From positions 1-64,000 of the forward strand of contig NZ_JALBYU010000016.1 in NCBI RefSeq assembly GCF_029963765.1: a DNA stretch of 64,000 bases. Direction: 5' to 3'. Position numbers and translations under genes: made by a program. The stretch's first letter is position 1. Every line of letters starts with the position of its first letter. Shown piece after piece: positions 8,493-16,993 of this stretch. The stretch comes from Pseudomonas sp. UYIF39 (GTDB lineage: Bacteria > Pseudomonadota > Gammaproteobacteria > Pseudomonadales > Pseudomonadaceae). The notes beneath the pieces were generated by a model. The model ran no database searches. It saw only the letters and a program-made list of their open reading frames with translations, and was not told the DNA's origin.

Positions 8493-9708
8493 CAACCAGC
8501 AGACCATCGGCCTGTAGCAGCGTTTCGAGGCAATGTTCACTGATGTGATAGAAATCCTTCAGTTCCTGAATCTTCACCAACAGCTGGGCCGGATCAACCG
8601 GCTCGGCACGTTTGACCGCCAGGATCATCTTGTTCTTGTTGGTGTGGTCCAGTGAGATGAACTCGAACACCTTGGTCTCGTAACCGCAGGCTTCCAGGAA
8701 CAACGCACGCAAACTGTCGGTGACCATTTCCGCTTGCTGGCCCAGATGCAGACCGTATTGCAGCATCGGCTTGAGCAGCGCCGGGCTCTGGATTTGCAGG
8801 CGGATCTGCTTGTGGCAGCACGGCGAGCACATGATGATCGAGGCGCCGGAGCGAATGCCGGTGTGGATCGCGTAGTCGGTGGCGATGTCGCAGGCATGCA
8901 GCGCGATCATCACGTCCAGCTCGCTCGGCGCCACACTGCGCACATCACCGCACTTGAACACCAGCCCCGGATGCTCCAGCTTTGCAGCCGCAGCGTTGCA
9001 CAGATTGACCATTTCTTCGCGCAACTCGACGCCGGTCACCACGCCTTCGGCCTTCAAGGTGTTGCGCAGATAGTCATGGATCGCGAACGTCAGGTAACCC
9101 TTGCCCGAGCCGAAGTCCGCCACCTGAACCGGCTTGTCCAACGCCAGTGGCGAGGTGGTCAGCGCGTGGCTGAAGACCTCGATGAACTTGTTGATCTGCT
9201 TCCACTTGCGCGACATCGCCGGGATCAGCTCGTGCTTGCTGTTCGTCACACCAAGGTCGGCCAGGAACGGCCGGCTCAGGTCGAGAAAGCGGTTCTTCTC
9301 GCGGTTATGCTCAGCGGACGGCACCTCACGCAATTGCTGAGGTTTGCTCTTGAACAGCGAAGACTTGCCCTTTTTGCTGTATTCCAGCTGGGCTTCATCC
9401 GTCAGCGACAGCAAATGCGCATTTTTGAACGATGCCGGTAAGAGTTCGGCGATGGTCGCTACACCCTCGGCAATCGGCAAATTCTTGGTGATGTCGCGGG
9501 TTTTGTAGCGGTAGACGAAGGACAGGCAGGGCTGATCCTTGACTGTCAGTTGCTTGATGATCAGCCGCTGCAAGTCCACTTCAGTACCGACGTACTTGGC
9601 CAGCACCAGTTTGATGAAGGCGTTCTGGTCAAGGCTGGATTGCAGCAGGTCGATGAACTGGGCGTGATGATCCGGCGCGAGGCTGGCGGGAGTGGCGGTG
9701 ACAGACAT
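8482..9708 (-). CDS. Class I SAM-dependent methyltransferase, METTL25/Methyltransf_32-like
   Basis: The 408-residue protein has a roughly 160-residue N-terminal region with no motif I recognise, then a Rossmann methyltransferase domain. SAM motif I reads VADFGSGKGYLTFAIHDYL, and a later strand and loop carry MIALHACDIATDYAI and IIMCSPCCHKQI. The PCCHK element is typical of METTL25/RRNAD-type enzymes. The start at 9708 is chosen because the 36 upstream codons are low-quality and proline-rich. The target, RNA or protein, is not known. It overlaps the convergent DMT gene by 11 bp. Confidence 0.82.
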   Translation of the reverse strand: MSVTATPASLAPDHHAQFIDLLQSSLDQNAFIKLVLAKYVGTEVDLQRLIIKQLTVKDQPCLSFVYRYKTRDITKNLPIAEGVATIAELLPASFKNAHLLSLTDEAQLEYSKKGKSSLFKSKPQQLREVPSAEHNREKNRFLDLSRPFLADLGVTNSKHELIPAMSRKWKQINKFIEVFSHALTTSPLALDKPVQVADFGSGKGYLTFAIHDYLRNTLKAEGVVTGVELREEMVNLCNAAAAKLEHPGLVFKCGDVRSVAPSELDVMIALHACDIATDYAIHTGIRSGASIIMCSPCCHKQIRLQIQSPALLKPMLQYGLHLGQQAEMVTDSLRALFLEACGYETKVFEFISLDHTNKNKMILAVKRAEPVDPAQLLVKIQELKDFYHISEHCLETLLQADGLLVAKA

Positions 9709-9827
9709 GGGAAAAACGGCCTCGGGCGGTGCGGATCGGGGAATGGCGGGTATTTTAGGGGCGAAGGCCGTCAGGAACACGCAGTTATTTACCGAACGGT
9801 GCGAATCGTGAGGCAAGCAGAGTTCCC

Positions 9828-9949
9828 TGTGGCGAGGGGACTTGTCCCCGTGCGGCTGCGAAGCAGTCGTAAAACCTGAGAACTCGGTCTAACCGATGAA
9901 TCGAATGGGGCCGCTTCGCGACCCAACGGGGACAAGTCCCCTCGCCACA
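9828..9949. repeat. REP pair, GGCGAGGGGACTTGTCCCC family
   Basis: A 24-bp sequence (TGTGGCGAGGGGACTTGTCC plus four bases) at 9828-9851 is repeated as an exact inverted copy at 9926-9949. Each copy contains its own GGGGACTTGTCCCC hairpin. This differs from the GTGGGAGCGAGC family seen elsewhere in the window. It fills the space between the methyltransferase promoter and the TPM gene. Confidence 0.85.
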
Positions 9950-9978
9950 ATGATGTGTGTCAAATCCGGAGCGTAAGC

Positions 9979-10596
9979 TCAGCCTAAAACCACCAAGCGA
10001 TTCGGCAATTCATTCCGCACATGCGTCACCGGCACATGCACCTTGAGCAACTCGCCACACGCCTCCACACACGTCACAAACCCTTGCAACGTCTGCCCCT
10101 GCTTCACCTGCTCAGTAAACGTCGCAACAATCCCATCCCAGTTCTTGTTGTCCAGCCGTTTGGAAATCCCTTCATCCACCAGGATTTCCACATAGCGCTC
10201 GGCTTCGCAGACAAAGATCAGCATGCCGGTGCTGCCCACCGTGTGGTGCAGGTTTTGTTCCAGAAACTGCCGACGCGCCAGATTGGATGCACGCCAGTGG
10301 CGCACCGAGCGCGGAATCAGGCGCGTGGTGATTTTCGGAATCCGGAACACCAGGCACAGCACGATGAAACTGATCCATTGCACCAGCAACAGACTGTGCA
10401 GGGTCAGCCAGCCCGTGAGGTAATGCACGATACCCGGCACCACCAGCGCCAGCAGGCTGGCCCAGAGCAGCGGGATGTACGCGTAGTCGTCGGCGCGGGC
10501 CGCGAGCACAGTCACCAGTTCGGCGTCGGTGTCGCGCTCGACACGGGCAATCGCCTCGGCAACTTTGCGTTGTTCGTGTTCAGTCAATAAAGCCAT
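9979..10596 (-). CDS. TPM-domain membrane protein
   Basis: The 205-residue protein starts with an N-terminal helix (TEHEQRKVAEAIARVERDTD) and AELVTVLAARADDYAY, matching the TPM domain. Two hydrophobic segments follow (LLWASLLALVVPGIVHYL and LLLVQWISFIVLCLVF). The rest of the TPM domain carries MLIFVCEAERYVEILVDEGI. It lacks the signal peptide and Gly-rich tail of its upstream TPM neighbour. It is the third gene of a lemA-TPM-TPM operon. Function in envelope homeostasis is inferred from the operon only. Confidence 0.82.
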   Translation of the reverse strand: MALLTEHEQRKVAEAIARVERDTDAELVTVLAARADDYAYIPLLWASLLALVVPGIVHYLTGWLTLHSLLLVQWISFIVLCLVFRIPKITTRLIPRSVRHWRASNLARRQFLEQNLHHTVGSTGMLIFVCEAERYVEILVDEGISKRLDNKNWDGIVATFTEQVKQGQTLQGFVTCVEACGELLKVHVPVTHVRNELPNRLVVLG

Positions 10597-10639
10597 GTTC
10601 ACCAATGCCCGTTCGCTATTGTTATTAACTGCAGTGTTA

Positions 10640-11392
10640 TCACCAGCCGCCCGAGGAACCACCGCCCCCGAAACTGCCCCCGCCACCGCTGAAGCCCCCG
10701 CCTCCACCGCCGCCACCAAAACCTCCACCGCCGAAACCGCCGCTAGAACCGCCTCGGCCGCCGCCGCTGGGCAGGATCCCGAGCATCTGGCAGACGAAAA
10801 TCGTCAGGATGAACAGCATCACCAGAAACACGAAGATCCCCGGATGCCGTGAGACGAAGTCGCTTTCCTGATTGCCGCCGGAGTCATACACCGTGGACGG
10901 CTCATCCAGCGGATTGCCGCCCAGCACCACGAGCATTGCCGCGACCCCGTCGCTGATGCCCTTGCTGAAGTTGCCGGTTTTGAACGCCGGGGTGATCACC
11001 TGATTGATGATCACCGAGCTTTGCGCATCGGTCAGCCGATCTTCCAGGCCATAACCGACTTCAATCCGCAGCTTGCGATCGTCACGCGCAACGATCAGCA
11101 GCGCGCCAGTGTTCTTGTCCTTCTGGCCAATGCCCCAGTAGCGCCCCAGTTGATAACCGAAGTCCGCAATGTCGGTGCCCTGCAAATTCGGCAACGTGAC
11201 CACCACCAGCTGCTCGCCGGTGGCTTTTTCATGGGCCTGAAGCTGTTGCGTCAGCTGCTCACGCACCGCAGGCTCGATCATCTGGGCGTTATCGACCACC
11301 CGCCCGGTCAGTTCCGGAAACTTCAACGCAGCCTGGGCCGTCAGGGCAAACACCCAGAGCAACAGCACCAGGCCAATTTTCAACACGCGCAT
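10640..11392 (-). CDS. TPM-domain (YgcG-like) envelope protein with Gly-rich tail
   Basis: The 250-residue protein has a signal peptide ending near ALTAQA, a TPM domain (GRVVDNAQMIEP through LRIEVGYGLEDRLTD, with the ALLIVARDDRK strand), a C-terminal transmembrane helix (PGIFVFLVMLFILTIFVC) and a tail of about 45 residues that is almost entirely Gly and Ser. This is the classic YgcG/TPM_phosphatase arrangement, placing the TPM domain in the periplasm. The ATG at 11392 has GAGG eight bases upstream, so it is preferred over the ATG at 11404. It lies between lemA and a second TPM gene. Confidence 0.88.
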   Translation of the reverse strand: MRVLKIGLVLLLWVFALTAQAALKFPELTGRVVDNAQMIEPAVREQLTQQLQAHEKATGEQLVVVTLPNLQGTDIADFGYQLGRYWGIGQKDKNTGALLIVARDDRKLRIEVGYGLEDRLTDAQSSVIINQVITPAFKTGNFSKGISDGVAAMLVVLGGNPLDEPSTVYDSGGNQESDFVSRHPGIFVFLVMLFILTIFVCQMLGILPSGGGRGGSSGGFGGGGFGGGGGGGGFSGGGGSFGGGGSSGGW

Positions 11393-11435
11393 GGGCAACC
11401 TCATCCGTGGTGACGCTTTAAACCCGTCCCGGCGC

Positions 11436-12047
11436 TTACTGGAACTTCACTTGCGGCGCTTTTTCCGCATCGGGGCTGGTGGCCTCAAAGGTTTCGCGGA
11501 TCGGCAAATCGCTGTACATCACGGAGTGCCACAGGCGACCGGGGAACGTACGGATTTCCGTGTTGTATTTCTGCACGGCGAGGATGAAGTCCCTACGCGC
11601 CACGGCAATGCGGTTCTCGGTGCCTTCAAGTTGCGATTGCAGAGCCAGGAAGTTCTGGTTGGCCTTGAGGTCCGGGTAACGCTCGGACACCACCATCAGA
11701 CGGCTCAAGGCACCGGTCAGTTGATCCTGGGCCTGCTGGAACTGTTTGAGTTTTTCCGGGTTATCCAGAGTCTTGGCATCGACCTGGATCGATGTGGCCT
11801 TGGCCCGGGCTTCAATCACGGCGGTCAGGGTTTCTTCTTCGTGCTTGGCGTAGCCCTTGACGGTTTCCACCAGGTTGGGAATCAGGTCGGCACGGCGCTG
11901 GTACTGGTTCTGCACCTGGCCCCAGGCGGCCTTGGCCTGTTCGTCGAGGGTCGGGATCGTGTTGATGCCGCAGCCGGCCAGCAGTGTGGTCAGCAACATC
12001 AAGGCTGCAACCTGCAGGCTCGACCGATAGTGGTGTCGTACATTCAT
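11436..12047 (-). CDS. lemA: LemA-family lipoprotein
   Basis: The 203-residue protein begins with a lipoprotein signal whose lipobox LLAGC puts the modified Cys at residue 26. A long helical region carries the LemA family hallmarks: RRADLIPNLVETVKGYAKHE, LIEARAKA-type helix text (TAVIEARAKATSIQ), RLMVVSERYPDLKANQNF and a C-terminal YNTEIRTFPGRLW. The ATG at 12047 has GGGAG upstream. It heads the lemA-TPM-TPM operon, which is divergent from bglX. LemA and TPM proteins co-occur widely, but their joint task is not settled. Confidence 0.92.
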   Translation of the reverse strand: MNVRHHYRSSLQVAALMLLTTLLAGCGINTIPTLDEQAKAAWGQVQNQYQRRADLIPNLVETVKGYAKHEEETLTAVIEARAKATSIQVDAKTLDNPEKLKQFQQAQDQLTGALSRLMVVSERYPDLKANQNFLALQSQLEGTENRIAVARRDFILAVQKYNTEIRTFPGRLWHSVMYSDLPIRETFEATSPDAEKAPQVKFQ

Positions 12048-12283
12048 CTGGTTGACGCTCCCTTGCACATTCCGTTGAAAAACAACCTGCGAACTTTGAA
12101 CCCGGCTCTTGGGGCATAATCTGCGGCCACCACTGGATTGCATCGAGCCAATGGGCTAAAAGATGCCCCAGCGCGAAAACACGCAGAAGTGTGCTGCATT
12201 TACTTGAACAACAATAGTCGCTCCCTAAATTTTGGCTGACCGGCGCGTATTCACTGCCGTTTAGGCTTTTGAGAAAACTATTC

Positions 12284-14575
12284 ATGAAGAAGCTGTGTTT
12301 GCTGGGCCTGTTCGTCAGCCTGGCCAGTCATAACGTATTGGCCGCCACGACGCCCGCACCTCTGGAAAACAAGGACGCGTTCATCAGCAACCTGATGAAG
12401 CAGATGACCCTCGATGAAAAAATCGGCCAGTTGCGCCTGATCAGCATCGGCCCGGAAATGCCTCGGGAGCTGATCCGCAAGGAAATCGCGGCCGGCAACA
12501 TCGGTGGCACGTTCAACTCGATCACCCGCCCGGAAAACCGTCCGATGCAGGATGCGGCCATGCGCAGCCGGTTGAAGATCCCGATGTTCTTCGCCTATGA
12601 CGTGATCCACGGCCACCGCACCATTTTCCCGATCCCGATAGCCTTGGCCTCGAGTTGGGACATGGACGCCATCGGCCTGTCCGGGCGCATCGCCGCCAAG
12701 GAAGCCGCGGCGGACAGCCTCGACATCACCTTCGCACCGATGGTCGACATCTCCCGTGATCCGCGCTGGGGTCGGACTTCCGAAGGCTTCGGCGAAGACA
12801 CGTACCTGGTGTCGCGCATCGCCGGCGTCATGGTCAAAGCCTTCCAGGGCACGGGCGCGAACGCGGCCGACAGCATCATGGCCAGCGTCAAGCACTTTGC
12901 CCTGTACGGCGCGGTCGAGGGCGGTCGCGACTACAACGTCGTCGACATGAGCCCGGTCAAGATGTTCCAGGACTACCTGCCACCATACCGCGCCGCCATC
13001 GACGCCGGTGCTGGCGGGGTGATGGTTGCGCTGAACTCGATCAACGGCGTGCCAGCCACCGCCAACACCTGGCTGATGAACGACCTGTTGCGCAAGCAAT
13101 GGGGCTTCAAGGGCCTGGCCGTCAGCGACCACGGGGCGATTTTCGAGCTGATCAAACACGGCGTCGCCCGTGACGGTCGCGAAGCCGCGAAGCTGGCGAT
13201 CAAGGCCGGCATCGACATGAGCATGAACGACACCCTCTACGGTAAAGAGCTGCCGGGGCTGTTGAAGGCGGGTGAGATCCAGCAAAGCGACATCGACAAC
13301 GCCGTGCGTGAAGTGCTCGCCGCCAAGTACGACATGGGCCTGTTCAAGGACCCGTACCTGCGCATCGGCAAGGCTGAGGATGATCCGGCCGACACTTACG
13401 CCGAAAGCCGTCTGCACCGCACCGAAGCCCGTGACGTCGCGCGCCGCAGCATGGTGTTGCTGAAGAACCAGGGCGAAACCCTGCCGCTGAAGAAAACCGC
13501 GAAAATCGCCTTGGTCGGCCCGCTGGCCAAGGCACCGATCGACATGATGGGCAGCTGGGCCGCCGCCGGCAAACCGGCGCAATCGGTGACGCTGCTCGAC
13601 GGCATGACCAACGCACTGGGCGCGCAATCGACGCTGATCTACGCTCGCGGCGCCAACATCACTAGCGACAAGAAGGTGCTGGATTACCTGAACTTCCTCA
13701 ACTTCGACGCACCGGAAGTGGTGGACGATCCGCGTTCGGCCCAAGTACTGATCGACGAAGCCGTGAAAGCCGCCAAGGATGCCGATGTGGTGGTGGCAGC
13801 GGTGGGCGAGTCCCGTGGCATGTCCCACGAATCGTCGAGCCGCACCGACCTGAACATCCCGGCCAACCAGCGCGATTTGATCAAGGCCCTGAAGGCCACC
13901 GGCAAACCGCTGGTGCTGGTGCTGATGAACGGCCGTCCGCTGTCGATTCTCGAAGAGAAGGAACAGGCCGACGCGATTCTGGAAACATGGTTCAGCGGCA
14001 CCGAAGGCGGCAACGCCATCGCCGACGTACTGTTCGGCGACTACAACCCGTCGGGTAAATTGCCAATCACCTTCCCGCGATCGGTAGGCCAGATTCCGAC
14101 CTACTACAACCACCTGAGCATCGGCCGGCCGTTCACGCCGGGCAAACCGGGCAACTACACCTCGCAGTATTTCGATGACACCACAGGGCCCCTGTTCCCG
14201 TTCGGTTTCGGCCTGAGCTACACCGATTTCAGCCTGAGCGACATGGCGCTGTCGTCGACCACACTGAACAAAACCGGCAAGCTCGACGCCAGCGTCATGG
14301 TGAAAAACACCGGCAAGCGTGACGGCGAAACCGTGGTGCAGTTGTACATCCAGGACGTGACCGGCTCGATGATCCGTCCGCTCAAGGAACTGAAGAACTT
14401 CCAGAAAATCACGCTCAAGGCCGGCGAACAGAAAGTCGTGCACTTCACCATCACCGAGGACGACCTGAAGTTCTTCAACGCCCAGCTTAAGTACGCGGCA
14501 GAACCCGGCAAGTTCAACGTGCAGATCGGCCTGGATTCACAGGACGTGACGCAGCAGAGTTTCGAGTTGCTGTAA
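12284..14575 (+). CDS. bglX: Periplasmic beta-glucosidase, glycoside hydrolase family 3
   Basis: The 763-residue protein nearly matches E. coli BglX (765). A signal peptide ends near SHNVLA. The GH3 N-domain follows, with KHFALYGAVEGGRDYN and the nucleophile Asp at about residue 282 in GLAVSDHGAI. The GH3 C-domain then carries VAAVGESRGMSHESSSR, which holds the acid/base region, and a C-terminal fibronectin-III-like domain ends the protein. It hydrolyses terminal beta-glucosides in the periplasm. The ATG at 12284 is preferred over an in-frame TTG at 12269 because it gives a proper signal peptide; only a weak GAGAAA site is visible. The 236 bp to lemA must hold both promoters. Confidence 0.93.
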   Translation: MKKLCLLGLFVSLASHNVLAATTPAPLENKDAFISNLMKQMTLDEKIGQLRLISIGPEMPRELIRKEIAAGNIGGTFNSITRPENRPMQDAAMRSRLKIPMFFAYDVIHGHRTIFPIPIALASSWDMDAIGLSGRIAAKEAAADSLDITFAPMVDISRDPRWGRTSEGFGEDTYLVSRIAGVMVKAFQGTGANAADSIMASVKHFALYGAVEGGRDYNVVDMSPVKMFQDYLPPYRAAIDAGAGGVMVALNSINGVPATANTWLMNDLLRKQWGFKGLAVSDHGAIFELIKHGVARDGREAAKLAIKAGIDMSMNDTLYGKELPGLLKAGEIQQSDIDNAVREVLAAKYDMGLFKDPYLRIGKAEDDPADTYAESRLHRTEARDVARRSMVLLKNQGETLPLKKTAKIALVGPLAKAPIDMMGSWAAAGKPAQSVTLLDGMTNALGAQSTLIYARGANITSDKKVLDYLNFLNFDAPEVVDDPRSAQVLIDEAVKAAKDADVVVAAVGESRGMSHESSSRTDLNIPANQRDLIKALKATGKPLVLVLMNGRPLSILEEKEQADAILETWFSGTEGGNAIADVLFGDYNPSGKLPITFPRSVGQIPTYYNHLSIGRPFTPGKPGNYTSQYFDDTTGPLFPFGFGLSYTDFSLSDMALSSTTLNKTGKLDASVMVKNTGKRDGETVVQLYIQDVTGSMIRPLKELKNFQKITLKAGEQKVVHFTITEDDLKFFNAQLKYAAEPGKFNVQIGLDSQDVTQQSFELL

Positions 14576-14595
14576 CCGTCCAAACACTGCGAAAC

Positions 14596-14687
14596 CTGTG
14601 GGAGCGAGCTTGCTCGCGATGGCGGTGTAACAGTCAACAGAGATGTTGGATGTTATGACCTCATCGCGAGCAAGCCCGCTCCCACAG
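14596..14687. repeat. REP-type inverted pair (GTGGGAGCGAGC family)
   Basis: CTGTGGGAGCGAGCTTGCTC onward at 14596-14621 is mirrored by a nearly exact 26-bp inverted copy at 14662-14687 with one difference. It separates the convergent bglX and clsB genes and could act as a bidirectional terminator when transcribed. Confidence 0.85.
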
Positions 14688-14705
14688 TGGTATTTGGTGT
14701 GGCGA

Positions 14706-15863
14706 CTATCCCCGTCGATCCAGCAGATTCACCACCAGCCGATCCACCCATCCCCAAATCCTTTGCTTCACCCGCCGCCACAGCGGCCGGCGTTGCCATG
14801 CCTCCAGGCTCACCTCTTGGCTCTGCGCAAAGTCCCTCTCGAAACTCGCCGCCACCGCCCGCGTCAGTCCAGGGTCCAGCGCCTCAAGGTTGGCTTCCAG
14901 GTTGAAGCGCAAATTCCAGTGATCGAAATTGCACGAGCCGATGCTCACCCAGTCGTCGATCAAGACCATTTTCAAATGCAGGAAACACGGCTGGTATTCG
15001 AAGACTTTCACCCCGGCCTTGAGCAATCGCGGGTAGTAGCGATGCCCGGCGTAGCGCACCGACGGGTGATCAGTGCGTGGCCCGGTCAGCAGCAGGCGCA
15101 CGTCAACGCCTCGGGCGGCAGCCCGGCGCAATGAACGACGGACTTTCCAGGTCGGCAGGAAATACGGCGTCGCCAGCCAGATCCGCCGCTGGCCGCTGTT
15201 CAACGCGCGAATCAACGATTGCAGGATGTCCCGGTGTTGGCGGGCGTCGGCATAGGCGACCCGGCCCATGCCCTCGCCCATGGACGGCACGCGTGGCAGA
15301 CGCGGCAAGCCAAAATGCGAAGCGGGTTTCCAGGCGCGCCGATACCGGTTGGCGATCCATTGGCGGTCGAACAGCAACTGCCAGTCGATGACCAAAGGGC
15401 CGGTGATTTCCACCATCACTTCGTGCCATTCGCTGGTGTCTTCACCCGGCGTCCAGAATTCATCCGTCACCCCGGTGCCGCCCACCACGGCCATGCTCTG
15501 ATCGACCAGCAACAGCTTGCGGTGATCGCGGTAGAAGTTGCCCACCCAGCGCCGCCAGCTCAGGCGATTGTAGAAACGCAGCTCCACACCCGCCGCCATC
15601 AATCGCCGGCGCAGGGTCAGGGTGAACGCGAGGCTACCGTAATCATCGAACAGGCAGCGCACGCGCACACCACGTTCGGCGGCCTGAACCAACGCCTGAA
15701 CCATCGCCTCGGCACAGGCACCCGCCTCCACCAGGTACAGCTCCAGCTCGACCTGTTCTTCGGCGCGAGCAATCGCGACCAGCATCCGTGGAAAAAACTG
15801 CGGACCGTCGATCAACAGCTCAAAACGGTTGCCTTCACGCCAGGGAAAAATCGCGCCGGCCAT
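14706..15863 (-). CDS. clsB: Phospholipase D-family cardiolipin synthase B
   Basis: The 385-residue protein contains two HKD (H-x-K-x4-D) catalytic motifs: HRKLLLVD at 114-121 and HLKMVLID at 296-303, the second followed by the expected SIGSCNFD. There is no long N-terminal membrane region, which fits the ClsB (YbhO) branch rather than ClsA. The predicted reaction is transphosphatidylation that forms cardiolipin at the inner membrane. The start codon lies 1 bp after the yceI-type stop, so translation is probably coupled. The C terminus is basic, with a final hydrophobic or amphipathic stretch. Confidence 0.88.
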   Translation of the reverse strand: MAGAIFPWREGNRFELLIDGPQFFPRMLVAIARAEEQVELELYLVEAGACAEAMVQALVQAAERGVRVRCLFDDYGSLAFTLTLRRRLMAAGVELRFYNRLSWRRWVGNFYRDHRKLLLVDQSMAVVGGTGVTDEFWTPGEDTSEWHEVMVEITGPLVIDWQLLFDRQWIANRYRRAWKPASHFGLPRLPRVPSMGEGMGRVAYADARQHRDILQSLIRALNSGQRRIWLATPYFLPTWKVRRSLRRAAARGVDVRLLLTGPRTDHPSVRYAGHRYYPRLLKAGVKVFEYQPCFLHLKMVLIDDWVSIGSCNFDHWNLRFNLEANLEALDPGLTRAVAASFERDFAQSQEVSLEAWQRRPLWRRVKQRIWGWVDRLVVNLLDRRG

Positions 15864-15864
15864 G

Positions 15865-16455
15865 TCAGCGCGCCGTGAAAATCAGTACCGCACCCACCGG
15901 CACCGACAGACTGATGGCCGACAAAACGGCGATCTTGCGCAAACTTTCCAGGCCGGGGGCCAGGTCGAAATCCGCGGCATTGATGATCAGCGGTTCGAGG
16001 GTCACCACCTGGAAACGCCGGTCATCGAGACGGGTTGCCAGCAGTTCGGCGGTGTATTCGTGTTGTTTACCATGGAGGTTGACGGCCAGCGGCAGGCGCA
16101 ATTCAAGTTGCGCGCCGGGCGCCAGATCGTTGATCGGGCGTAGGTCAATCTGCGCGGTGATCAGTGTTTCGGGGAAAGTCTGGATCTCGAACAGGTCCTT
16201 GCGCATGCGCTCATCGCGCAGCGGGATGCCACTGTTGACCGAGTCCATCTCGACTTCCACCTCGGCCAGGCCTTTGGGGCTGACCTTGCCGTGCAGCAAC
16301 AGAAAGCGCTGCACTTCGGAAATGTTGGTGTTTTTGGTGCTGATGAACGACAGCCGCGAGGACTCGCCATCCAGATACCAATCGGCATGCGCCGACAGGG
16401 CGGTGCCGCCCAATAACAGGAAAGCGAGGGTTTGGCAGAGGAAGCGGTTGAACAT
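15865..16455 (-). CDS. YceI-family periplasmic protein
   Basis: The 196-residue protein has a signal peptide ending at SAHA, followed by DWYLDGESSRLSFISTKNTN, the typical opening of the YceI lipocalin-like beta-barrel. FEIQTFPETLITAQIDLRPI and later strands support the family. YceI proteins bind isoprenoid-type lipids. The start at 16455 is chosen by the signal peptide. It is upstream of and coupled to clsB. Confidence 0.87.
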   Translation of the reverse strand: MFNRFLCQTLAFLLLGGTALSAHADWYLDGESSRLSFISTKNTNISEVQRFLLLHGKVSPKGLAEVEVEMDSVNSGIPLRDERMRKDLFEIQTFPETLITAQIDLRPINDLAPGAQLELRLPLAVNLHGKQHEYTAELLATRLDDRRFQVVTLEPLIINAADFDLAPGLESLRKIAVLSAISLSVPVGAVLIFTAR

Positions 16456-16518
16456 AGAGACTCGTGGGGCAGATAAACCTGAACGAACCTTAACCGCCCG
16501 TGAGCCAATTGCAAACTT

Positions 16519-16650
16519 GTAGCAGCTGCCAAAGGCTGCGTTCGGCTGCCAAGCAGTCGTAAATCCTGCATGCAAGATTCTCCAGACACACCGCGGTGTC
16601 TGATTTCACGACTGCTGCGCAGCCGAACGCAGGCTTCGCCAGCTGCTACA
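16519..16650. repeat. REP-type inverted pair (GTAGCAGCTGCC family)
   Basis: GTAGCAGCTGCC followed by GGCTGCGTTCGGCTG and GCAGTCGTAAAT on the left is answered on the right by an inverted copy ending AGCTGCTACA at 16641-16650. The centre holds ACACCGCGGTGT, a further short palindrome. It lies upstream of the yceI-clsB unit. A related family sits at 50.0, 50.5 and 60.8 kb. Confidence 0.75.
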
Positions 16651-16663
16651 AGGACAGTGGTGC

Positions 16664-16993
16664 TCAGGGATTCAAGCGGCAGCCCTGGCGTTCGCCGACC
16701 CACACGGCGCTGTTGCTGCGGCCCATGCCGCTGACGGTAACGCGCTTGCTGGCCGTGTCATCAGTAAAGCCACTGGTCGGCAGCCACTGCTTTAAATAGC
16801 CGTGGCAGTACTCGGTCGGGTTGTTCATCACGTAACGACACGAACAATACTCCTTCGCGGTGTAGGCGCTGATGATGTCCGGGAACGCCCACAGCGCCAC
16901 GCGCTCCTGCCAGATCCAGCCGAGCAAGGCGATCAACAGGATCAACAACAGCGTGCTGAACGGTCGGCGACGAACAAAGCTGCGACGGTTCAT
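16664..16993 (-). CDS. Small membrane-anchored hypothetical protein
   Basis: The 109-residue protein has an Arg-rich N terminus, one hydrophobic helix (TLLLILLIALLGWIW) and a periplasmic part with four cysteines, including CSCRYVMNNPTEYCHGY and a C-terminal one near GERQGCRLNP. The Cys spacing suggests disulfides or metal binding. Its ATG overlaps the stop of the serine hydrolase gene (ATGA), so the two are translationally coupled. I do not recognise the family; a role as partner of the hydrolase is inferred from the coupling only. Confidence 0.75.
   Translation of the reverse strand: MNRRSFVRRRPFSTLLLILLIALLGWIWQERVALWAFPDIISAYTAKEYCSCRYVMNNPTEYCHGYLKQWLPTSGFTDDTASKRVTVSGMGRSNSAVWVGERQGCRLNP

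Noticed and set aside
9828..9949. Considered as a CRISPR-like or IS terminal repeat
   Set aside because: There are only two copies, inverted, with no spacers, transposase or target duplication. It fits a REP pair better.
12278..14443. 721-codon open frame antisense to bglX
   Set aside because: It has no recognisable domain and shadow-type composition, while the opposite strand encodes a full BglX.
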